Source of the DNA: Streptomyces sp. NRRL S-455
GTDB taxonomy: Bacteria; Actinomycetota; Actinomycetes; Streptomycetales; Streptomycetaceae
Assembly (NCBI RefSeq): GCF_000717875.1
Contig: NZ_JOCT01000010.1
Coordinates: forward strand, 62,001-126,000
DNA: 64,000 nt
Direction of reading: 5' to 3'
A program made the translations under genes and the position numbers. Shown here one piece after another: positions 46,611 to 54,886 of the stretch (positions are counted from its first letter, which is position 1; every line of letters begins with the position of its first letter). Under the pieces are notes generated by a model that saw nothing but the letters and a program-made list of their open reading frames with translations, was not told the origin of the DNA and did not search any database.

Positions 46611-47210
46611 ATGATCGAACCGAACCCGAAAGCGGACCTTCTCCGATACCTGCAAGAGGGGCGTGATGCCCTGTTGTGGAAGCTCGACGGGCTCTCGGAG
46701 TACGACATCCGCCGCCCGCTGACCCCCACGGGCACGAACCTGTTGGGGCTGGTCAAACATGTCGCCGGTGTGGAGCTGGGGTACTTCGGCGACACATTCG
46801 GGCGGCCGTTCTTCGACGAGGATCCACCGCCCTGGTGGTACACGCAGGACGCGGAACCCAACTCGGACATGTGGGCCAGTGCAGACGAGTCACGCGAAGA
46901 CATCGTTGGGCTGTACCGCCAGGCGTGGGAGCACTCCAACAGCACGATCGCGTCGCTGACGCTTGACGCGATCGGTCATGTCCCGTGGTGGCCGGAGGGA
47001 CGACGAGAGGTGACACTGCACCACATTCTGGTGCGCGTGATTTCTGATACCCACCGGCATGCCGGCCACGCCGATATCGTGCGAGAACTCATCGACGGAT
47101 CTGTCGGGCACTTGCAGGGTAAGGGCAACATGCCATCAGGTGATCAGGCATCGTGGGAGGGCCACCGAAGCCGACTGGAGCGCGTGGCGCGGGAAGTCGG
47201 CAACCGCTGA
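46611..47210 (+). CDS. DinB-family (DUF664-like) protein
   Basis: A 199-residue four-helix bundle of the DinB/YfiT superfamily. LVKHVAGVELGYFGDTFGRP, WWYTQDAEPNSDMWASADES and VRVISDTHRHAGHADIVREL match the group; the histidines in the last stretch are the usual metal ligands. Members act as metal-dependent thiol-transfer or detoxification proteins, exact substrate unknown. The ATG at 46611 follows GGGTGGAAGACTG. Fragments of related genes lie at 39254-39413 and 54030-54210, so this family has been duplicated and lost in this region. Confidence 0.85.
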   Translation: MIEPNPKADLLRYLQEGRDALLWKLDGLSEYDIRRPLTPTGTNLLGLVKHVAGVELGYFGDTFGRPFFDEDPPPWWYTQDAEPNSDMWASADESREDIVGLYRQAWEHSNSTIASLTLDAIGHVPWWPEGRREVTLHHILVRVISDTHRHAGHADIVRELIDGSVGHLQGKGNMPSGDQASWEGHRSRLERVAREVGNR

Positions 47211-47528
47211 CCTCACCCGCCGACGCCGGCCCCACTGGTCCCTTCTCAGCCGGCGGCGGCCTGCGGCCACGCAGAGCCGGGGGTCGGTGAATGACGTTCT
47301 GTGCTGTCGGCCTGACCTGGATTGAGGCGGTAGGTGTCCATCCGGGGGAGATCGACCTCCGTAGTGCTCAAGGTGGAAGTGTTCTGAGGGAGCCGGCGTC
47401 GGCGGGGAGGCCTCGTTGAGCAGCTGAAGCGAGACCCTGATGCAGATGGTTCGCCGGGGGTGGTCTCCTGCCGTCCTGGCCGTTTACGTCGGCGCCTCGA
47501 CGCGCACGCTGCAGTGAGGTCGCTTTGC
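47211..47528. other. Gene-free stretch
   Basis: About 318 bases without an identifiable gene. It contains several short inverted stretches (for example GCCGGCGTCGGC and GAGGCCTC) and a region from about 47310 to 47450 with lower GC and irregular composition. That could be a structured or rearranged segment, but I cannot support a specific call. Confidence 0.3.
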
Positions 47529-48455
47529 ATGCCATCGGGAGGTTCTGTGCGTTCGGCGCTGATATGGCTCGTACGGCTGTGCTCGCTCGCGGCGTGGGTC
47601 GCGGCCGCCGTCGCCTGCATGTGGCTGCTGGGGGCCACCGCCATGGCCCGGCCCTGGCACGAACCCTTCGTGTGGGGTGCTGTCGCCGTGGGGTGTGCCG
47701 TGGTGCGGGTGGTGGCGCTGTGGGTGCTGCGCGGCGAGCCCAAGGGCGACGGGTTAACGGACGAGTTCTGGGTCAAGCTGCGCACCGGTGCCCTCTGGGC
47801 CGTCGTCGCGTTTTCATCCGCCGTGTTCGCCGTGGCCATCCTGACCTCGGCCAATGCGGGCGAGAAGCTTGACGCTCTGCGCGACGCGGGCGCAGAGGTG
47901 AGCACCGCGACGGTCGTGGAACGGCACTCGACGCGACAGGAATTGAGCGACGGCGTCGTGAAGGGATACGCGTCCCGGCTTGTGGTATCCGTGCCCGGCG
48001 GTGCCGAACGGCTCACCGTGCGCGGCGCTTACACGCAGGAGAAGCCCGGCAAGGGCACCGAGGTCGACGTCCTGTGGGCCCGGTCCGACCCCGATCTCGG
48101 CGGTTACATCAACGAGAGCAAGGACCTGCGCACACTCGCCGAAAACCGCTGGAGGGCTTTTCAGGATGACGAGTTGGGCATGGGCTCGCTGATCGCTTTC
48201 ATCGCCATGGGGTTCATCGGCGCGATCCTGACCTTTGTGTTCACCCTTGTGCCCGACGCCGACGACCTTCAGGAGGTGGCCTGGTCGGCGCCGTTCCAGA
48301 CCGTGCGCACTGCGCTGACCCTGCTGGTGTTCTGGGGCTGGAGTCCCCTGATGCTGGGGAGCCAGTCGAGCGTTCCGCAGATCATCGTTGCAGTCGGCAG
48401 CTCCTGCCTCGTCCTGCTGGGGTACATCTTCACATCGCTCCGCGGCTTCGGCTGA
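47529..48455 (+). CDS. Polytopic membrane protein, unrecognised
   Basis: About 308 residues. Hydrophobic segments occur near 10-30, 45-65, 85-105, 225-245, 260-280 and 285-305. A large loop between the third and fourth (SAEVSTATVVERHSTRQEL region and the VDVLWARSDPDLGGYINESK stretch) is probably extracytoplasmic or cytoplasmic and globular. Two starts are possible: ATG at 47529, or GTG at 47547 with GGGAGG four bases upstream. No family name is justified. Confidence 0.6.
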   Translation: MPSGGSVRSALIWLVRLCSLAAWVAAAVACMWLLGATAMARPWHEPFVWGAVAVGCAVVRVVALWVLRGEPKGDGLTDEFWVKLRTGALWAVVAFSSAVFAVAILTSANAGEKLDALRDAGAEVSTATVVERHSTRQELSDGVVKGYASRLVVSVPGGAERLTVRGAYTQEKPGKGTEVDVLWARSDPDLGGYINESKDLRTLAENRWRAFQDDELGMGSLIAFIAMGFIGAILTFVFTLVPDADDLQEVAWSAPFQTVRTALTLLVFWGWSPLMLGSQSSVPQIIVAVGSSCLVLLGYIFTSLRGFG

Positions 48456-48625
48456 CCTACGACGACGCCCTCCGGGCGTTGGTGGTCGAGGAGCAGAAGC
48501 GGGGCGATGTGGCGCAGATGCGGCACACCGCCGGTGAGGCACACACCGCCGTCGTGCAGCGCTCGGTCAGCACGATCCGGGCGCCGCCGATGCCGCCCCA
48601 TGAGCCGATTCACGAGCCGAACTGA
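48452..48625 (+). pseudogene. 3' fragment of an unidentified gene
   Basis: LTYDDALRALVVEEQKRGDV, then AQMRHTAGEAHTAVVQRSVS and TIRAPPMPPHEPIHEPN end at a stop, with GC-rich third positions but no start codon or ribosome site. The frame begins inside the 3' end of the preceding membrane protein gene, which is consistent with a truncated tail. Confidence 0.45.
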
Positions 48626-48879
48626 TGCTCGGTCGTGTGCCTCAGCTCCACCAGCGGTGCATCACCGGCCGACCCTCCGCCGTCAGGATGAGGTGGAAGC
48701 GCTCGTCGACCAGGTCACTCACCGTCCCACCCGCTCTCGTCGGTGTAGGTCCGCAGATGCAGCCGCGCATCGGCCGCGACAAGTACGGGCCCGACGTCTT
48801 CGCCTCGGCCGCCGCCTTCGGCCACGCCGCATGACCCGGCCCTGCCGGTGCCGCAGGCCGCGGACGTGGGCCGGGTCGG
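48626..48879. other. Gene remnant with coding-like frames on both strands
   Basis: The minus strand carries a plausible protein end (DLVDERFHLILTAEGRPVMH then RWWS and a stop at 48642-48644). An overlapping frame (RLHLRTYTDESGWDGE) ends just upstream of a GTGAGTGA junction, as in a translationally coupled small gene pair. The plus strand also reads RIGRDKYGPDVFASAAAFGH. I could not decide which is real; the region is probably debris. Confidence 0.3.
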
Positions 48880-48990
48880 CTGATCGGCTGGGCGCTGGGG
48901 AAGCCACTGCCGGGGCCGGTGGGCAAGGAGCTTTCCGCGGCCGTGCAGCGGCGCTCGCGCGGAGCGTACGACTTGCGTCAGGCCGGCTAG
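48880..48990 (+). pseudogene. 3' fragment of an unidentified gene
   Basis: LIGWALGKPLPGPVGKELSA, then AVQRRSRGAYDLRQAG and a stop, with strongly GC-rich third positions and no start. It looks like the C-terminal tail of a lost gene. Confidence 0.4.
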
Positions 48991-48993
48991 CGG

Positions 48994-49359
48994 TCAGGGG
49001 GTCAGGGCCTGTTCGGTGGTGGGGTGGCAGGGGATGAGGGCGTCGACGCCGACCAGTTGCAGGACGCGCAGGACGGATTCCTGTGCCCCGGCGATGCGCA
49101 GCCAGCCGCCTGTGCCGCTCGTTTGCTGGTAGGCGGCGACGAAGACGTTGATGCCGCTGGAGTCCATGAAGGTCACACCACTGAGATCCGCTACAACGCG
49201 CAGCGGCACCGTCGTGTCCTCAGCCAGCAGGGCTTGGCTGAGGACGTCCTGGACGTCGTGGTCGATCTCGCCCCGCAGCGTCACTACACGGATGCCCGAG
49301 AGCGTGCGGTGTTCGACCAAGAGCCGCTCCGGCCGGTCCGCTGGTTCGATGTGGGCCAC
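48994..49359 (-). CDS. STAS-domain anti-anti-sigma factor antagonist
   Basis: A 121-residue single STAS domain: TLSGIRVVTLRGEIDHDVQD, then LRVVADLSGVTFMDSSGINV, in which the DSSG serine is the phosphorylation site. It has the usual SpoIIAA/RsbV layout and length. It would bind an RsbW-like kinase when unphosphorylated, releasing a sigma factor. The GTG at 49359 follows GAGGAGACC. It is divergent from the RsbW-like gene at 49533 and is a reasonable substrate for the PP2C phosphatases elsewhere in the window. No sigma factor gene is present. Confidence 0.88.
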   Translation of the reverse strand: MAHIEPADRPERLLVEHRTLSGIRVVTLRGEIDHDVQDVLSQALLAEDTTVPLRVVADLSGVTFMDSSGINVFVAAYQQTSGTGGWLRIAGAQESVLRVLQLVGVDALIPCHPTTEQALTP

Positions 49360-49532
49360 GGTCTCCTCGACTGCGATTCAGGCTTGTCCCCGGTTCAGGA
49401 CACGCGCGGATGATTCTGCCCCACCCGTCCGGCCGGATGCATTCGCTTGGCGGCGTTCGAACACCACCCCTCCGGCATGCATGGCGGCGCAGGGGGTACC
49501 GGCGCGGGAAACGGGGAGTGAGGGCGAGGCCA

Positions 49533-50003
49533 GTGGAATCTGATGCCGACGGTGATGGCTGTATGGCGCCGGACAGGCACCTGGTGCGCGTCGGCTTCGC
49601 CCTGGGCGGCGATGAGGGGTGCATCGCCGACGCCCACCAGCACGCCGCCGCCTTCCTCGACCAGGCTGGCGACGACTACGGCCTGCTGGTGCCGGCGCGT
49701 GTGAAGGACCTCGCCCAGCTCGTGGTCAGCGAGCTGGTCACCAACGCCTGCAAGTACGCTCCGGGCCCCGTCCTGGTGGAGCTGGGCCTCACCGCCGAAG
49801 CCCTGGAAGTGGTCGTGTGGGACAGCGACCCCACGGTCCCCGCGGCCCGGGCTGCGGACCCCGGCAGGATCGGCGGCCACGGCCTGGAGATCGTCAAGGC
49901 GGTGACGGCCGGACTGTCCGTCGAGCAGGAGGCGGTCGGTAAGCGCATCACGGCCCGCATTGCCCTGACCGGCGTATCCAACGACACTCCCGCCCGAGCC
50001 TGA
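49533..50003 (+). CDS. RsbW-like ATP-binding anti-sigma kinase
   Basis: A 156-residue protein with a histidine-kinase-like ATPase fold. The N-box is LVVSELVTNACKYAPGPVLV, the G1 box is VVWDSDPTVPAA and the G2 box is GGHGLEIVKAVTAG. Such proteins phosphorylate a STAS partner and bind a sigma factor. The GTG at 49533 follows GAGGGCGAGG; an ATG at 49563 is an alternative. It faces the STAS gene across 173 bases, the typical divergent arrangement of a partner-switching module in Streptomyces. Confidence 0.85.
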   Translation: MESDADGDGCMAPDRHLVRVGFALGGDEGCIADAHQHAAAFLDQAGDDYGLLVPARVKDLAQLVVSELVTNACKYAPGPVLVELGLTAEALEVVVWDSDPTVPAARAADPGRIGGHGLEIVKAVTAGLSVEQEAVGKRITARIALTGVSNDTPARA

Positions 50004-50329
50004 CGTAACGCCCCTCGACGTGCAATCCCCATCTGTTGGCGCCCGCCCTCCCCTGGACGGCGCCGAGGTCCGCGCCACACTGCGGCTCGCGCTGCTGCTG
50101 CTGCGCCGATGCCACCAGGCGGCCCGCGCAGTAACGCTGACGCTCTGAGCTGCCCAGACGATTCGGCTACGCGCGCGACGTCGCCTGGGCCGGGACCTCA
50201 GCACCGTCATCGCGCAGCTGGCCGAGCTGACCCAGATGCCCCGGCCTCTGCTGCGCGACGGCCCTGCTGGGGATCGCGGGGTCTGGCACCGCACCGTGAT
50301 CCGGCCTGACGCAAACGGATCGTCGTAGA
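50004..50329. other. Gene-free stretch with coding-like remnants
   Basis: About 326 bases. A plus-strand frame from a GTG near 50019 gives a 43-residue sequence (GARPPLDGAEVRATLRLALL then LLRRCHQAARAVTLTL). A second frame around 50170-50325 (GRDLSTVIAQLAELTQMPRP) also looks protein-like but runs to a stop with no start. Both may be remnants of one decayed gene. Not supportable as genes. Confidence 0.3.
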
Positions 50330-50881
50330 TCAGCTGGACGGTGTGCCCGGGGACCACACGCCGAACCATTGCTCGGCTCCCCACTCTTCGAATCGCTCCA
50401 CCTCAGTGAACCCCAGCTTTCCTGCGAGGCGCATCGAGCGGTGGTTGGCGGTCTGGGTGCAAAGCACCACCGGCTCATGGGGGAACGCGTCGGCGAACCA
50501 GTCGAGTGCCGCTGCGCACGCCTCGGCCGCGTACCCGCAGCCCCACGCCTGCGGCAGGAACATGTAACCGAGTTCGGCTTCCCCGGCCTCGGGGCGGACG
50601 TGTCCCGGACGTGTGGCGTCGCGCCTGTCGAGAAGCGTGATGGTGCCGATCAGCGCTCCGTCCAGCGCGACCACGAAGACGCCGGGACGCCGCCCGGGCA
50701 GTTCGGGCACCGCGTGTTCGAGCTCATCACGCGAGCGAGCGCCGCCAAGGTAGGTGCGCACCTCAGGCGAGGCGAACAGCTCGATAAACGCCGGACGGTC
50801 CGCGGCCTCGGACTGGCGGAGCACGAGCCGTTCGGTCCTGATCGGAGCAGGCGGCCAGGCGACGAGTCCGGGCTCAGTCAT
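50330..50881 (-). CDS. GNAT-family N-acetyltransferase
   Basis: A 183-residue acetyltransferase of the RimJ/RimL-like type: PIRTERLVLRQSEAADRPAF, GVFVVALDGALIGTITLLD and GYMFLPQAWGCGYAAEACAA carry the fold and the acetyl-CoA-binding segment, followed by QTANHRSMRLAGKLGFTEVE. It would acetylate an amine on a small molecule or protein N-terminus. The ATG at 50881 starts the conserved region. No obvious operon partner. Confidence 0.85.
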   Translation of the reverse strand: MTEPGLVAWPPAPIRTERLVLRQSEAADRPAFIELFASPEVRTYLGGARSRDELEHAVPELPGRRPGVFVVALDGALIGTITLLDRRDATRPGHVRPEAGEAELGYMFLPQAWGCGYAAEACAAALDWFADAFPHEPVVLCTQTANHRSMRLAGKLGFTEVERFEEWGAEQWFGVWSPGTPSS

Positions 50882-51215
50882 GGCGGGCAACCTATCGCAC
50901 TCACGTGCGGTGTTCACCCGGACATCGCAGTACGCGGCGGTCACCCGGCCTCTCACGCAGCCAGGTCGGGCCCCTGGGGTTCCTTGAGCACGAGGGGGAA
51001 CCCGCGCGTCTTCCAGACGGGAAGGTGCGTCGCCGAGGCGCTACACCGGGGCGTCCGGCGAGACCGTGGACGATGCCTACGAGCCGTAGCGTGACCTGAT
51101 CAGGCCCGATAACGTTCCTGATCCCGCCGACGCCGGGATCACCCAAGTGCGGGCTGCTCGCCTCGGCGCTGATCTGTCGCCGTGAAGCGGAACACCTGCC
51201 AGGCCGGCGCCCCGG
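50882..51215. other. Gene-free stretch
   Basis: About 334 bases. A minus-strand frame reading IRNVIGPDQVTLRLVGIVHG then LAGRPG has protein-like texture but no start, so it may be a remnant. Otherwise nothing supportable. Confidence 0.3.
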
Positions 51216-51527
51216 TCAGGCGCCGGCCCGGCGGTTCGCCGCCGTCGAGGTCCCTTCCCGGAGCCGTGCTCGCATCAGGACGCCTCGGCGTGCGCGTTCG
51301 CCGTGCGCCCGGCCCGGTCGGCCCCACGGTGCGCCCCCGGTCTCCCAGAGACACCAGGTTGACCACAGCAGCAGGACGAGGAAGAGGGCGAGCAGCCCCA
51401 GCAGCAGGACCATCTGCCGCGCCGATTCCTTGCCCTGGACCAGATTCAGCAACAGGCAGAAGGTCCAGGCCACCACACCGCCCGCATACAAGGCCCTGAG
51501 CTGTCGCAACTGACTGACCGAACCCAT
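51216..51527 (-). CDS. Two-helix membrane protein
   Basis: A 103-residue protein with two predicted transmembrane helices (about 15-35, ALYAGGVVAWTFCLLLNL, and about 42-62, MVLLLGLLALFLVLLLWSTW) followed by a basic C-terminal tail. The ATG at 51527 has GGAAGGGTGACG upstream. It is unassigned; such small proteins are often subunits of membrane complexes or toxins. Confidence 0.6.
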   Translation of the reverse strand: MGSVSQLRQLRALYAGGVVAWTFCLLLNLVQGKESARQMVLLLGLLALFLVLLLWSTWCLWETGGAPWGRPGRAHGERARRGVLMRARLREGTSTAANRRAGA

Positions 51528-51789
51528 CGTCACCCTTCCAGGCCGTGTCCCCACGCGTTGCCCTGCCTGTGCCCCCGCTACGCGAGTTCACCGCTTCGAA
51601 GGGCCGCTGATTTCGGGGACTTGCCCACCGTCTCTGTGCTGTCGCACGCGTCCTGTGTCTGCTCACACCGGGATCCAAAGCGGCCGGCCCGCTCCACCTC
51701 GTTGCAATCCTCTCCGGCTTGCTGGCGTCAATGAAACCGAGGTCGCGGCGCTGTGCGAGGTGGTCGACGAGCACAGCACCACCCGCCCG

Positions 51790-52055
51790 CCCGCCATGGC
51801 ACGACCCCAGGGACGTGGCGCGCCGCGCCGGTCTGACGAAGTCGACGGCCTACCGCGTTCCTCGGGATGCTCGTCCGGGTGGGGGCGGTCGAACATAGGG
51901 CACCGGCTACCACATCGCGTTACAGATGATGTCCATCGGTGCAGCGTCGCCCGAAGGAGCGGTCCGCCGCGTCGCGCTTTCCGTACCTGCTGGATCTGCA
52001 CCGGCTATAGGGCACACCGTTCATCTGTGCGTCCTGCGCGGCCGCCGGGCGGCAC
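51790..52055 (+). pseudogene. IclR-family regulator pseudogene
   Basis: The plus strand preserves the order of an IclR regulator across several frames: the HTH piece DVARRAGLTKSTAYRV, then LGMLVRVGAVEH after a frame change, then GTGYHIALQMMSIGAASPEG after another, then YLLDLHRL, then GHTVHLCVLRG. At least four frame changes and the loss of everything after the first effector strands show the gene is dead. The order and spacing match a standard IclR protein closely, so the identification is firm. It lies just upstream of the DUF218 gene, which the regulator may once have controlled. Confidence 0.75.
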
Positions 52056-52258
52056 CACCGGCACGACATGCCGGTCCCGCCGAAGAACGCACCACTGCCC
52101 GCCCGCGTTCGGCGCACCACAGAGGGTCTGGGAGGATGGACGGCAGCCGTCCGTACCGGGGTCCGCCGTATTGCACGGGTTCGGGAACCTGCGGGCGGCG
52201 AGAGACGGGCGGGTACGGGCAGCGGCCCGGCGGGCGGGAGAGCAGAGCGGTGCGGCAC

Positions 52259-53257
52259 ATGCCGGAGTACCCGGAGTACCTCGCCGCGGTCGTATTCGCC
52301 GCGGGCGGCGTCGTCAACGCCCTGCTGGCACCGCACCGGTTCTCCACCGCCGTCCTGTTCTGCCTCGCTGTGACCTCTGCCGGGCTCGGCGTGGCCGCTC
52401 GAAGTGCGGCAGCCCACCCGACCATCGCCACCGTCCTCGCCGTCGCCGCCCTGCTCCTGGCGCTCGCGCTGGGCCTGCTGCTGCTGGCCGACGGCGTCCT
52501 CCTGGTCCGGCGCTACGGACCGCAGGCAGCCCTGCTGGCGACCGGGGCCGCCGGCTGCGCGGTGCTGGCGGTGCTCTGCCTCGACGCGGTCTTCCACGCG
52601 GTCGGCGGCCAGGCGTTCGGTGCCCTCGTGGTCGCGGTGAACGCGGCCGCGGGATACCTCACTCTGCTCTTCCTGGTCTTCGCCGGCTACGTGTTCGTCC
52701 GGGGCCGTAGTGCCCCCCTGCCGGAAACCACCCATGTCGTCGTCCTGGGCGCCGGGCTCAACGGCGACCGGCCCGGCCCACTGCTGACCCGCAGGCTGGA
52801 GTGCGCCCTCGCGCTCGATGCCGCCCGCGCACCGGACACGCCTCGTGTGGTGTTCGTCGTCTCGGGCGGCCAGGGCGCCGACGAGGTCCGCTCCGAGGCG
52901 GACGCGATGGCCGACTATCTACGCGAACGCGGAGTGCCCGCCGACCGGATCGTGCGGGAAGACCGCTCCGTCAACACCGGGCAGAACCTCCGCTTCAGCG
53001 TGGCCCTCGTGGACGGCACCACTCCCGGCCACCGTGCCACGGTGGTCACCAGCGGCTTCCACGTCTACCGCACGACCCTGCTGGCCCGCCGCGTCGGCGT
53101 GCCCGTGCACGTCGTGGGCGCGCCTACCGCCCCCGCCTACTGGCTGGCCGCGACACTGCGCGAATTCGCCGCCATCCTGTGGCTGGACCGCCTCCCCCTG
53201 GTTGGACTCAGCCTGCTGCTGGCAGTGCCGGTGGCGACGGCGGTCTTCGAGCACTGA
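52259..53257 (+). CDS. YdcF/DUF218-family membrane protein
   Basis: 332 residues. The N-terminal half carries about five transmembrane helices; the C-terminal half is the DUF218 (YdcF/SanA-like) domain, with HVVVLGAGLNGDRPGPLLTR, VVFVVSGGQGADEVRSEADA and the VREDRSVNTGQNLRFSVALV stretch, then TVVTSGFHVYRTTLLARRVG. The family is linked to envelope barrier function, possibly acting on lipid-linked intermediates; the reaction is unproven. The ATG at 52259 is used here; a GTG at 52250 with GGGAG upstream is an alternative. It lies just downstream of the dead IclR gene. Confidence 0.82.
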   Translation: MPEYPEYLAAVVFAAGGVVNALLAPHRFSTAVLFCLAVTSAGLGVAARSAAAHPTIATVLAVAALLLALALGLLLLADGVLLVRRYGPQAALLATGAAGCAVLAVLCLDAVFHAVGGQAFGALVVAVNAAAGYLTLLFLVFAGYVFVRGRSAPLPETTHVVVLGAGLNGDRPGPLLTRRLECALALDAARAPDTPRVVFVVSGGQGADEVRSEADAMADYLRERGVPADRIVREDRSVNTGQNLRFSVALVDGTTPGHRATVVTSGFHVYRTTLLARRVGVPVHVVGAPTAPAYWLAATLREFAAILWLDRLPLVGLSLLLAVPVATAVFEH

Positions 53258-53383
53258 AGCGCCGGCCGCTGACCTCGTAAGAGGTCCTGGCAAAGGCGCC
53301 GTACATGGCGCGGCTGAGGAGGGGAGAGGGCTGCCCGGGCTGTCCGACCGGTGCGTGCAGCTCGCTGCGCGGGGTGCGCGCGG

Positions 53384-53820
53384 CTAGCTGTGCTGACCGG
53401 ACTGACCGGACAGGTTGGTGACGCGCTGGCTGGTGTTTGGCCGCTGATTCCGGTGTGGTCGGTGGTAGTTGCACCAGTCCAGCCAGTCGGGAAACGCTGC
53501 CTGTCGTTCGACGTCTGAGGTGTACGCCCAGGCGTTGTCGGTCAGCACCCGCTCGACGGTCACGCCGCGCGCGGCGAACCAGGCGGTTGCCCGTTGCAGG
53601 AAGCCGGCGCAGGTGGCGGACTTCTCGTCGGGCAGGTCCTCGGTGTAGGCCAGGCGGGAGTGGTCGTCCAGGGCGGTGTGCAGGTAGGCGTATCCGGCGC
53701 CGTTGCGGCGGTCCTGGTTGGCCCGGCCGGCTGCGCGGGGAGGGCTTTGTGGCCGCCGCCGTCCGTGATGCGGCCGAGCTTCTTGCCGGTTCAGATGTCG
53801 CAATCCACACCGAATCCAGA
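53384..53820 (-). pseudogene. IS481-family transposase remnant
   Basis: The minus strand carries GKKLGRITDGGGHKA in one frame, then after a frameshift AGYAYLHTALDDHSRLAYTE and ATAWFAARGVTVERVLTDNA, then WAYTSDVERQAAFPDWLDWC and NYHRPHRNQRPNTSQRVTNL, ending at a stop. These are standard IS481 pieces. The segment that normally lies between the TDN motif and the second Trp-Tyr block, including the catalytic glutamate, is missing: an internal deletion appears to have joined TDN directly to a downstream WAY motif. Both the frameshift and the deletion make it non-functional. No terminal repeats were found, so the element cannot be outlined. Confidence 0.8.
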
Positions 53821-54029
53821 GGCCCTCGCCTCGTTCGAGGACCGCTCAAGGCGTGTCGCCTGTCACCAACGTCCCGGGACAGCACACCTAGGATCTGTCC
53901 GGCGGATCTTGTGACTGATTCGAGGCGGATCGTCGTTGGCTTGGCCGTGGAGTGGGGAGCCAGTTTCCGGGCGCAGCTGAAAATTGGACGACAGTCGGGG
54001 CCCGGGCGCCCTAACGTCCGAAGGAAACG

Positions 54030-54210
54030 GCACCTTCGCTTGAACGTCCCCCCTTGCATGCCGACGAGCGCACCGCGCTCATCGGCTGGCTGGATCTCCA
54101 ATGGCAGATCTTGTGATGGAAGTGCACTGGCCTGAGCAAGGCGGACGCGCACCGCTCCGTCATCCCGACGTCGCCGGCGATGACGATGGCCGGGCTCATC
54201 AGCCCGTTGT
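54030..54210 (+). pseudogene. DinB-family (DUF664) pseudogene fragment
   Basis: ERPPLHADERTALIGWLDLQ, then a stop codon within WQIL, then WKCTGLSKADAHRSVIPTSP and AMTMAGLISP. These match the conserved N-terminal half of a DUF664/DinB protein, and the second half is missing. The internal TGA and the truncation make it a pseudogene. It is a third DinB-type sequence in the window, with the intact gene at 46611 and another fragment at 39254. Confidence 0.72.
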
Positions 54211-54603
54211 ACTCCGGCAGCACGGTGATGCCGCCCTGGTGAAGACGACAGAAACCCACGGGGCCAGGTGCGAGCCCGGCAGGCCGAGGACACCATCGTC
54301 CTCGACCACGAGGATCACGCCCAGACCGGCCGGGAACGCGGCACCCGGCCGAACGCGGTGACTGCTCCTGACCCACGATCATGTGCGCCTTCGGTTGGGG
54401 AGGCTCTGCCGCCCGACTGAAGAAAGCTGTGTGTCCCGGTGGGGCGTTGGGGGGTACGCAGCGCGGGCACGCCGCTGCCGGTGAGCTTGTCGATCTGCCC
54501 GCCGTGGGAACAACCCCCTTGCGTAGACGGGGCTACGGGGGAACGGCGATGCTGTACGAAGGGCTCGGTCTCGCGGTTCCTGACGGGCGGGCCGCGTCGG
54601 GTG
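54211..54603. other. Gene-free stretch with weak coding-like frames
   Basis: About 390 bases, mostly of irregular composition. Frames such as GELVDLPAVGTTPLRRRGYG and MLYEGLGLAVPDGRAASGDG have protein-like texture but no start and several interruptions. I treat it as remnant DNA of the decayed region preceding the biosynthetic cluster. Confidence 0.3.
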
Positions 54604-54780
54604 ATGGCGGCGGTGCTGTTCCGGCTGATAGGGCAGAACCGTCTGTCCGTGGCGGAAGACGGCACTGTCACCCTCCACGACGACGTGTACGAGCCCGATG
54701 CGACGGCCGGCATCGAGAAGGCGCTCATTGGTGCGGCGGGCATCTCTGCCTTCACCGTCGCTGACAGGAGATCCGGCTGA
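54604..54780 (+). CDS. Small hypothetical protein
   Basis: 58 residues from an ATG at 54604: AAVLFRLIGQNRLSVAEDGT, then VTLHDDVYEPDATAGIEKAL and IGAAGISAFTVADRRSG. GC-rich third positions support translation, but there is no clear ribosome site and the upstream region looks decayed, so it may be a remnant. No function is suggested. Confidence 0.35.
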   Translation: MAAVLFRLIGQNRLSVAEDGTVTLHDDVYEPDATAGIEKALIGAAGISAFTVADRRSG

Positions 54781-54886
54781 CACTCGTGTCTCTCGGCGAC
54801 GCCGATCACAACCTGCCTCTTCAACTGCCTCCTGCCTCAGGAATGCCTCAGTACGTTGACGTGCGACCAGAGGCTCGTCCGAGGAG

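Noticed and set aside
47310..47450. Possible structured or group II intron-like RNA
   Set aside because: Irregular composition and a few short inverted stretches, but no domain V-type hairpin and no reverse transcriptase; insufficient evidence.
53891..53911. Possible IS terminal repeat (GGATCTGTCCGGCGGATCTT)
   Set aside because: It resembles IS ends from actinomycetes, but no inverted partner could be found nearby, so it is not reported as an element.
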